Shown here: piece after piece, positions 19,245 through 25,663 of the stretch
How positions within the stretch are numbered: position 1 is the first letter of the stretch
Layout: every line of letters begins with the position of its first letter
Origin: Acidobacteriota bacterium
GTDB lineage: Bacteria; Acidobacteriota; Terriglobia; Acidiferrales; UBA7541
Reading direction: 5' to 3'
Assembly: GCA_021324935.1 (NCBI GenBank)
Contig: JAJPIE010000012.1
Coordinates: forward strand, 186,001-250,000
DNA: 64,000 nucleotides
Notes under the pieces: generated by a model
What the model saw: only the letters and a program-made list of their open reading frames with translations
Databases searched by the model: none
What the model was told of the DNA's origin: nothing
Position numbers and translations under genes: made by a program

Positions 19245-19260
19245 TGTTTCACGTGGAACA
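19245..19260. promoter_or_regulatory. parS site 4
   Basis: TGTTTCACGTGGAACA, a perfect palindrome and full match to the parS consensus, 105 bp before the parA start. Confidence 0.93.
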
Positions 19261-19364
19261 CTCTAGATTCCAACAAGAAATCCGAGAATCGAATAGAACT
19301 CAAGGGAAAAATCCTTGCATCTGTCTCGTGGATTTGCTACTTTTCGCTCGTTTGGGGGAATCCC

Positions 19365-20171
19365 TTGGCCCGCATCATTGCAGTTGCCAACCAAAAGGGC
19401 GGAGTCGGTAAAACTACCACGGCGGTGAATTTGGCAGCTTGCCTTGCAGCGGCCGACCAGCCGACATTATTGGTAGATTGTGACTCCCAGGCCAATGCGA
19501 CGGCAGCGATTGGTTTCCAGAAAGACCCGGCGCGCAAAACGGTTTATCACGCTCTTATCTTAGGTGAACCATTCGAAAAGATCTTCTTGAAATCGCAAGT
19601 TGACGGACTGGACGTCATTCCCGCAGACAAGAATTTGGCTGGAGCAGCGGTCGAATTAGTGCTGGCTGAGAGCAGAGAATATAAATTACAGACCTTTTTG
19701 CTGCCGGCCCGGCAGAAATATAGATTTGTTGTGCTGGATTGCCCGCCGGCGTTGGATCTCCTTACATTGAATGCCCTGGTCGCCGCAGACGCGGTTCTAA
19801 TCCCCATCCAGTGCGAATACCTTGCCTTGGAGGGCGTGTCAGAATTGCTTGATACCTTAATGCGAATTCGGCGCACCCTCAACCCTAGCTTAGAAATTGA
19901 GGGGATTTTGCTGACGATGTATGATGAAAGGACCAGCCTTTCGCGGCAGGTTGCTACGGATTTGCGTAGTTTTTTCGGTAGCCAGGTTTTTCAGAGCCTA
20001 ATTCCACGCAATGTGCGTCTAGCAGAAGCCCCCAGCTTTGGTAAACCTATTATTTTCTATGATATACATAGTAAGGGTGCTGAGGGATACTCACAGCTTG
20101 CTCAGGAGGTGATTGCCAATGCCGAGAAACGCCTTGGGACGGGGGCTCGGAGCGCTCATTCGGGAGCCTGA
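19365..20171 (+). CDS. parA: Chromosome partitioning ATPase ParA (Soj)
   Basis: ATPase that moves ParB-parS complexes during chromosome segregation. The 268-residue product begins MARIIAVANQKGGVGKTT, with the deviant Walker A lysine (KGGVGKTT), then LLVDCDSQANAT and VVLDCPPALDLL (Walker B region). The TTG at 19365 is chosen because GGGGGA precedes it and the conserved N-terminus begins there; a longer frame from ATG 19239 would translate a parS site. The 3' end overlaps parB by 53 bp. Confidence 0.95.
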   Translation: MARIIAVANQKGGVGKTTTAVNLAACLAAADQPTLLVDCDSQANATAAIGFQKDPARKTVYHALILGEPFEKIFLKSQVDGLDVIPADKNLAGAAVELVLAESREYKLQTFLLPARQKYRFVVLDCPPALDLLTLNALVAADAVLIPIQCEYLALEGVSELLDTLMRIRRTLNPSLEIEGILLTMYDERTSLSRQVATDLRSFFGSQVFQSLIPRNVRLAEAPSFGKPIIFYDIHSKGAEGYSQLAQEVIANAEKRLGTGARSAHSGA

Positions 20172-21057
20172 GACGCAAACTGTTGCTCTGCCAGCGAGCA
20201 CCGGAATTGCCCCTGCGGCAGGGCCCTCTGCAGGGCCGACTGGAGCAGTTCTAGCCACTGGGCCAAGCGCGCAATCGAGCGCAGGCCCGATTCAGATCGA
20301 CATTGACTTGATCGAGCCAAGTCCCTACCAACCCAGAACGCGTTTCCGCGAGGAAGCTCTGGAGGAATTGGCGCGCTCGATTCAGGCGAGCGGAATCATT
20401 CAACCGATCGTTGTGCGTCCTGTCGGCAAGCGTTATCAACTGATCGCCGGCGAGCGACGCTGGCGTGCCGCGCAGAAGGCAGGTCTCACGAAAGTCTCCG
20501 CGATCATTCGCGAAGTGCCAGACGAGCTGGCGCTGGAAATGACCCTGGTGGAGAACATCCAGCGCGAAGATCTGAATGCCATGGAAGCGGCCCGCGCATT
20601 TGAGCGATTGATGAATGAATTTCAGTTGACGCAAGAATCGGTAGCGGAGAGAACGGGAAAAGACCGCACCACGGTCGCAAACGCAATCCGATTGCTGAAG
20701 CTGGAGCCCACGATTCAGGATTGGATCGAAGAAGGGAAACTGACGGCCGGCCACGGGCGCGCATTGCTGGGAGTCGCAGAGCCAACATTGCGGATGCGGT
20801 ATGCCAAGCGCGCGGCTCGCGGCGGATTGACGGTGCGGCAGATTGAACGGCTGGGTTCCCGGAGTGCACGCAGCGCCCGCATAGCCACGGAAACCGCGAT
20901 AGATCCGAACATTCGCGAAGCTCTGGAAGAGCTGCAACGTCATTTGGGAACCAAGATTTTCTTGCGGGAGAAAACGCGTTTACGCCCAGGACAGCTGGTC
21001 CTGGAATACTACGATGAAGCGCAGCTGATGGGGATATACGATCGCCTGATGAAATAG
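20119..21057 (+). CDS. parB: Chromosome partitioning protein ParB (Spo0J), CTP-dependent parS clamp
   Basis: Binds parS and spreads as a CTP-dependent sliding clamp. Features in the 312-residue product: N-terminal NALGRGLGALI (ParA-contact peptide), a low-complexity Ala/Gly/Pro linker (about 20-55), the CTP-binding motif in AGERRWRAAQKAG, ENIQREDLNAMEAA, a helix-turn-helix around ESVAERTGKDRTTVANAIRL, and a C-terminal dimerisation segment. ATG 20119 follows a near-perfect AGGAGGTG at 20105-20112, inside the end of parA, so the two are coupled. Confidence 0.96.
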   Translation: MPRNALGRGLGALIREPETQTVALPASTGIAPAAGPSAGPTGAVLATGPSAQSSAGPIQIDIDLIEPSPYQPRTRFREEALEELARSIQASGIIQPIVVRPVGKRYQLIAGERRWRAAQKAGLTKVSAIIREVPDELALEMTLVENIQREDLNAMEAARAFERLMNEFQLTQESVAERTGKDRTTVANAIRLLKLEPTIQDWIEEGKLTAGHGRALLGVAEPTLRMRYAKRAARGGLTVRQIERLGSRSARSARIATETAIDPNIREALEELQRHLGTKIFLREKTRLRPGQLVLEYYDEAQLMGIYDRLMK

Positions 21058-21211
21058 CACCCGCGGCGAAATTTCCGACTGGACCTTCGAGCAGGAATTT
21101 CATTCGACAACTTTCCTCGGATGCGGCGTTGACATCTCTATGCTTGACGCTACATTGGTCAGGTACGCACCGCAAAGCCGCAATGTGCGAAACAGGTTGG
21201 GGGGAATGTTC

Positions 21212-21625
21212 ATGGCGTGGAAGTGGCCGGGTAGTTCCAAAAATGGCTTGAACGAAGAGTGGACAGGATTCATCGACCAAGGCGTGTCACTGGAAGGAAC
21301 GCTGACACTGACAGGTACATTCCGCATCGATGGACATGTAAAGGGAAATATTATCTCCGAGCAGACCGTGATCCTGGGAGAGAATGCAAAGGTCGAGGGT
21401 CAGATTGAAGGTAACCGTGTGGTGATTGCGGGACATTTTGACGGGGTCATTTTTGCGCGTGGCCGCGTCGAGATTCAGCCCAAAGGAGTTGTCACCGGAG
21501 AAGTTCATTCGCCTTGCATGGTCATCGACCCCGGCGGAATCTTTGACGGCCGCTGCCACATGCTGGCCGCTTCCGATGCGTCAGCCGGTGTGACTATCCC
21601 AATTCGTGCGGTAAGCCAGGCGTAA
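21212..21625 (+). CDS. Bactofilin (BacM-like cytoskeletal protein)
   Basis: A 137-residue polymer-forming protein. The DUF583/bactofilin core is clear: FIDQGVSLEGTLTLTGTFRI, DGHVKGNI, VILGENAKVEGQI and a run of beta-helical turns to FDGRCHML. Bactofilins form static filaments; those beside parAB in other bacteria position the ParABS system, which fits the location here 150 bp after parB. ATG 21212 has GGGGGG at best spacing; ATG 21206 is two codons upstream. Confidence 0.9.
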   Translation: MAWKWPGSSKNGLNEEWTGFIDQGVSLEGTLTLTGTFRIDGHVKGNIISEQTVILGENAKVEGQIEGNRVVIAGHFDGVIFARGRVEIQPKGVVTGEVHSPCMVIDPGGIFDGRCHMLAASDASAGVTIPIRAVSQA

Positions 21626-21699
21626 CCACTGATTACAATGCTGGATTCTACTAACCCTTCTATCAATGTTTAACGGTTAGCGCCGCACTGGACTTACTT

Positions 21700-22071
21700 T
21701 CAAGCCGACATTGCAGCAGCACCCTCTGCATCTGCCATCCCAGCCTCTCCGTAGTCATCCCAATCCAAGTGCGGGACAGGCGAGGCATTGGCAGACGTAT
21801 AGAAGCGAAGAGCTTCCTCCGGGCGGTTCAACCGCTTCAATGATAAGCGATCGGCCGTAAGTAAAGCCAAGACGTACGCAATTTCTGAGGGTGTGCTTGT
21901 GCCAAACCGAGAGAATCCCTGGTTCCACCCTCGCTGGCGCTTTGCGATTGGAGACGGATTCGGGATATAGCGAGGGAACATAGCAGTGAAGATCGCCTGA
22001 AGTACAGGAGAGGCGAAAAGATAGCCTGGCCGCAAGACGAATGGACGGCTCTCGGGAGAGCGGTTTGACAC
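21700..22071 (-). CDS. Hypothetical protein, possibly a decayed remnant
   Basis: An isolated minus-strand frame of up to 123 residues between the convergent-side ends of bactofilin and purD. The N-terminal half has little protein character, but the C-terminal part (ADRLSLKRLNRPEEALRFYT, then PVPHLDWDDY) reads like the end of a TPR-type helical repeat. No good ribosome binding site is present. I cannot name a family. It may be the surviving 3' end of a degraded gene, or a chance frame. The rest of the 497 bp gap from 21626 to 22122 shows nothing else. Confidence 0.3.
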   Translation of the reverse strand: MSNRSPESRPFVLRPGYLFASPVLQAIFTAMFPRYIPNPSPIAKRQRGWNQGFSRFGTSTPSEIAYVLALLTADRLSLKRLNRPEEALRFYTSANASPVPHLDWDDYGEAGMADAEGAAAMSA

Positions 22072-22122
22072 GGAAAGAGGCGCGGACTATCGTTCGAAGT
22101 TCGTGGAAAAGAGGAACCGAGA

Positions 22123-23412
22123 ATGAAAATATTGGTGATCGGCGGCGGCGGACGTGAGCACGCCCTGGTTTGGAAGCTCGGCCAGAGTTCAGGCGTGGAA
22201 AAGATCTGGTGTGCGCCCGGAAATGGTGGAGTTGCGGAAGACGCGGAATGCGTTCCGGTGGATGCGGGAGACGTGGCGGGACTTGTGGCGGTGGCGGAAA
22301 AGAGACAGCCGGATTTGACGGTGGTGGGACCGGAGTTGCCACTGGTGAATGGGCTTGTGGATGCATTTCGCGAGCGCAAGTGGGCTGTGGTGGGCCCGGA
22401 AAAGAAAGCCGCACAACTTGAAGGAAGCAAAATATTTGCGAAGGAGTTTCTGAAACGGCACGGTATTCCGACTGCAGAGCTCTACGGGGCGCATGATTCG
22501 GCCGGTGGCGCGTACGCGGCTCTTTGCGCAGTGGACTGGCCGGTAGTGATTAAGGCTGACGGATTGTGCGCGGGGAAAGGGGTCTTGGTGGCGCCGAATC
22601 CAGATGCGGCGACGGATTTCATTGAACGTGTGATGGAAAAGCATGAACTGGGCGAAGGCGGAAAGCGCGTGATGCTGGAAGAGGCGTTGGAGGGTGAAGA
22701 GCTTTCGTTCATTTTACTCACGGATGGCGAGCGGTACGCTCCGCTGGCACCGACGCGGGACCACAAGCGAGTTTTCGACAACAATGAGGGGCCGAATACG
22801 GGCGGCATGGGAGCATTCTCCACCGATGAGTTGCTACCTGCGGAACTTCAGAGAACGATTGAAACAACCATCGTTGAACCGACGATGAAGGGGCTTGCCG
22901 CGGATGGAATTCGTTATCGAGGGTTTTTATATATCGGCTTGATGCTGACCAAGAGCGGCCCGAAAGTGCTGGAGTTCAACTGCCGCCTTGGCGATCCGGA
23001 AACACAGGCAATCCTGGCTCGCGTGGATTTCAATCTGGCAGAAGTGCTGGCGGGCGCGGCAGCGGGCAAATTAGATCCAAGAAAACTGAAGTGGAAGGCT
23101 GGAGCGAGTGTTTGCGTGGTCTTAGCGTCCGGCGGATACCCCGGAAAATTTGAGACCGGGAAAGAGATTCAGGGGTTGCCAGAGGCGGCGCAGGTTGCCG
23201 ATGTGAAAGTGCTGCACGCCGGTACGAAGCGCGCGGGAGATAAGATTTTGACCAGCGGGGGCCGTGTTTTGGGAGTGACCGCGAGCGGAAAGGACCTAAA
23301 GGAAGCCTTGGACCGGGCGTATAGAGCCGTGGGAAAGGTACAATTTGGCGGTATGCATTACCGCAGAGACATCGGAAAATACCCGCTGCAAAGTTCCGCC
23401 GCGGGAGACTAA
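22123..23412 (+). CDS. purD: Phosphoribosylamine-glycine ligase
   Basis: Second step of purine synthesis: joins glycine to phosphoribosylamine with ATP. The 429-residue product has the full GARS layout: N-terminal domain MKILVIGGGGREHALVWKL, ATP-grasp domain with VIKADGLCAGKGV and NEGPNTGGMGAF, and the C-terminal FNCRLGDPETQ and VLASGGYPG. Length is normal. The ATG at 22123 follows GAGG. The MOSC gene starts 3 bp after its stop, so they form an operon. Confidence 0.97.
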   Translation: MKILVIGGGGREHALVWKLGQSSGVEKIWCAPGNGGVAEDAECVPVDAGDVAGLVAVAEKRQPDLTVVGPELPLVNGLVDAFRERKWAVVGPEKKAAQLEGSKIFAKEFLKRHGIPTAELYGAHDSAGGAYAALCAVDWPVVIKADGLCAGKGVLVAPNPDAATDFIERVMEKHELGEGGKRVMLEEALEGEELSFILLTDGERYAPLAPTRDHKRVFDNNEGPNTGGMGAFSTDELLPAELQRTIETTIVEPTMKGLAADGIRYRGFLYIGLMLTKSGPKVLEFNCRLGDPETQAILARVDFNLAEVLAGAAAGKLDPRKLKWKAGASVCVVLASGGYPGKFETGKEIQGLPEAAQVADVKVLHAGTKRAGDKILTSGGRVLGVTASGKDLKEALDRAYRAVGKVQFGGMHYRRDIGKYPLQSSAAGD

Positions 23413-23415
23413 CTC

Positions 23416-23850
23416 ATGGCCAGAGTGACGCATTTATTCCGCGCTCCGAAGAAGCGTGCGCCGATGGAAGAGCTGCAAGAAGCGGCGGCGGCGGAAAACT
23501 CAGGTCTCGAGGGGTGTGCGCACGCGCGGCCGCGAGGAAGACGCCAGGTCCTGCTGATGGACGAAGAGACACTACGAACATTCCATCTGACGCCGGGAAT
23601 GGTTCGGGAAAATGTCACTACAGAGGGGCTCGATGTAAACGGGCTGGCGATTGGCCAGAGGTTGCGGATTGGCAGTGTGGAACTCCAAGTGAGCCTGGTG
23701 TGCGATCCTTGCGAACAGATCGAGGCGTTGCGGCCGGGCCTGCAAGCGGCAATGCAGGGCAAACGCGGGATGTTCTGCAAGGTCATCCGTGGGGGGAGAC
23801 TGACCTGCGGGGCGGCCATTGAATTGACGCAAGGCACGGCTACAAACTAA
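23416..23850 (+). CDS. MOSC-domain protein
   Basis: A 144-residue cytoplasmic protein with the MOSC fold: RRQVLLMDEETL, RENVTTEGLDVNGLAIG and a pair of cysteines in VCDPCEQI plus GMFCKVI, where MOSC proteins carry a sulfur-binding cysteine. It belongs to the stand-alone short MOSC group, predicted to transfer sulfur or bind molybdenum cofactor; the substrate is unknown. It starts ATG 23416 almost touching purD, so expression is tied to purine synthesis. Confidence 0.82.
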   Translation: MARVTHLFRAPKKRAPMEELQEAAAAENSGLEGCAHARPRGRRQVLLMDEETLRTFHLTPGMVRENVTTEGLDVNGLAIGQRLRIGSVELQVSLVCDPCEQIEALRPGLQAAMQGKRGMFCKVIRGGRLTCGAAIELTQGTATN

Positions 23851-23870
23851 CCAGCAAAAGTGGATTTCGC

Positions 23871-24842
23871 TTAGGGCTTGGGTTTTCGCATCAGGCTGGG
23901 GGCGTCGGCCGGCCGGCTCTTGTCCTCGGTGGTCTTTTCCTTCACGCGAGGTTCGGCTGGTGGAACGATCCACTGAAAGCCGCTGCGCTCGCCATACATG
24001 CCGAGAATGAATTGTGAATCGCCCGCGATCAGAGGCAGCGCATCACGGAGGAAATCTGCTGACGCTGTGGGATCCGCTTTTTGCGCTTCGCCGCGCTCGA
24101 TCAGATCCACCACCTTATTGAAATGGGGATCGGAAGAGCGCACGCGCGCGATGCCAGGGTCATTTTGTTGAATGAGGCCAAGCAGCGGCACCCCAGGAAG
24201 GTCGGCGGGAAAACGGAGTTCCAGGAGAGTTTTCGGTTGGTGTTTTTCGGGCGGGTAAAGCTGCGTAAAGCGAGGCCGGAGGGGCCGGGTCTGCCAAAAA
24301 TCCCCTTGGGTGGCGACGGATTCTTGTTCCACGCAAAAGTCGATCTGCCAAACTTCGGGGCCGTAATCTTGCGGGGCATAGCCAACCAGAATGATTTGAA
24401 ATAGGGGTTCGTCGGGTTTCAGGTCGATTTTGTGGTGAAGCTGGGAGACGAGGGGTCGAAGCTTTTCCAAGAAGGCGACTCCGATTTGTTCCAGGTCTTG
24501 ATCGCCTTCCGAGGAGGGCACGAGGTTTGGATTTGGAGCCGAGAGCCGCGGGAGACTGCGATCCAGACGAATCGGTTGCGGCTGGGCAGGGACTTGCCAC
24601 TCGGAGGCACCAAAGAGAATCCCGATGTGGCGGCTGTCGATGGCAACCACCCGGGGTGGGACGGACTTGGCTTCCAGGGGATGCTCGATGGCGGCAAAAA
24701 TGATGGCGTCGTCCGCAACCTGGATGATGGTCCTCCCGCCCGCCAGATTGGCAACGATTTCGTCTTCCTGGGCACGCACTGGCAGACCAGCGCAAAGGAC
24801 CGCCAGTAAGAATAGGGAAGCGGAAGCGAAAACTGGCTTCAC
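23871..24842 (-). CDS. Hypothetical secreted protein
   Basis: A 323-residue protein I do not recognise. The GTG at 24842 gives a clear signal peptide (MKPVFASASLFLLAVLCAGLP, cleavage after VRA), so it is exported. The frame stays open for 230 more codons upstream, but that part is the antisense of the pentapeptide gene and is rejected. Mature residues are rich in Pro, Asp and Glu with no catalytic motif, ending in a charged Lys/Pro tail. Convergent with the MOSC gene, 20 bp apart. Confidence 0.65.
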   Translation of the reverse strand: MKPVFASASLFLLAVLCAGLPVRAQEDEIVANLAGGRTIIQVADDAIIFAAIEHPLEAKSVPPRVVAIDSRHIGILFGASEWQVPAQPQPIRLDRSLPRLSAPNPNLVPSSEGDQDLEQIGVAFLEKLRPLVSQLHHKIDLKPDEPLFQIILVGYAPQDYGPEVWQIDFCVEQESVATQGDFWQTRPLRPRFTQLYPPEKHQPKTLLELRFPADLPGVPLLGLIQQNDPGIARVRSSDPHFNKVVDLIERGEAQKADPTASADFLRDALPLIAGDSQFILGMYGERSGFQWIVPPAEPRVKEKTTEDKSRPADAPSLMRKPKP

Positions 24843-24945
24843 AAAGGCAGAGTAGCACAATGCGGCGTGCGGGATGACCAGGTTTGGCAGTGGTTCCCGA
24901 GCGCGATGGGATTCGCTAAAATATGAGTTCAAGCTTAGAGGAGTA

Positions 24946-25509
24946 ATGGAGATTATGGGGCTGAAAAGCTGGAAAAAGCTGAAGCACAATGGCAAGAGTC
25001 TGGAGCAGATTCTGAGCGCACACGAGCTCTTCTGGGCCAGCAAAGAAGGCGGCGCGCGAGCGGATTTAACGGGAGCGAACCTTTCCGGAGCCGACTTGCG
25101 GGGACTGAACCTGGCCGGGGCAATCCTCAAGAATGCCAATCTGGAAGGCAGCGACTTGCGCGGCACTCGTCTGCCGGGAGCGGATCTCACTGGGGCGAAT
25201 CTGCGTAGAGCGGACCTGCGGAACTCCGACCTGACGGAAGCGGGCATGCCAGGCGCCAATCTTAACGAAGCCCAAGCGAGCGGCGTGGAATTCTTCCGAT
25301 GCGATCTGACCAATACAAATTTCCAGAAAGCAATGCTGCGGAATGCCAATTTCCGGGATGCCCATGTGGAAGGGGCCAAGTTCACCGGCGCAGATCTGGG
25401 CATTGCAATTTTGCGGGAAACCGATTTGCGAAACGTGGATTTGTCCGGCGTGGATTTGAGCACGACACTTATGCCGCACGGATGGGGAGCGAAGAAGCAA
25501 GGCGTGTAG
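24946..25509 (+). CDS. Pentapeptide-repeat protein
   Basis: A 187-residue protein made of A(D/N)LxG-type pentapeptides from about residue 37 to 180 (ADLTGANLSGADLRGLNLAG and onwards), which fold as a right-handed quadrilateral beta-helix. The short N-terminus before the repeats (KKLKHNGKSLEQILSAHELF) is helical. A GAGGAG precedes the ATG at 24946; a second ATG at 24955 is possible. Some members (Qnr, MfpA) mimic DNA and protect gyrase, but nothing in the sequence shows that here. Divergent from the secreted hypothetical gene. Confidence 0.85.
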   Translation: MEIMGLKSWKKLKHNGKSLEQILSAHELFWASKEGGARADLTGANLSGADLRGLNLAGAILKNANLEGSDLRGTRLPGADLTGANLRRADLRNSDLTEAGMPGANLNEAQASGVEFFRCDLTNTNFQKAMLRNANFRDAHVEGAKFTGADLGIAILRETDLRNVDLSGVDLSTTLMPHGWGAKKQGV

Positions 25510-25663
25510 AACCTTGGCCGGTTAACGCACATTAATCAAAGAGGCCACAGAGAAAAGAGCAGGCGAAGGCGCGAACATAGAATTTTTTCGCGAATGCTTT
25601 GGAGATGGCAAATTGGCTGGGCGCATGTTAGCCTCACGCCAAGCCCCGAACTGAAGGAAACGC

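Larger units (their letters stand above)
18930..19364. other. 435 bp rsmG-parA intergenic region carrying the parS cluster
   Basis: No gene is supported here. The region holds four parS-like 16-mers centred on CACGTG within 240 bp. Open frames through it (one begins MRCFTWNTLD) arise from the repeated parS sequence and precede the real parA start. AGGGGGAA-type ribosome binding signal for parA lies at its right end. Confidence 0.8.

Noticed and set aside
19239..19364. ATG 19239 as parA start
   Set aside because: It would translate parS site 4 and 42 residues not found in ParA; the TTG at 19365 has a better ribosome binding site.
24843..25532. Long N-terminal extension of the secreted hypothetical gene
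   Set aside because: This part is antisense to the pentapeptide-repeat gene and shows a repetitive Arg/Ser/Ala pattern that mirrors the repeats. The signal peptide starts at GTG 24842.
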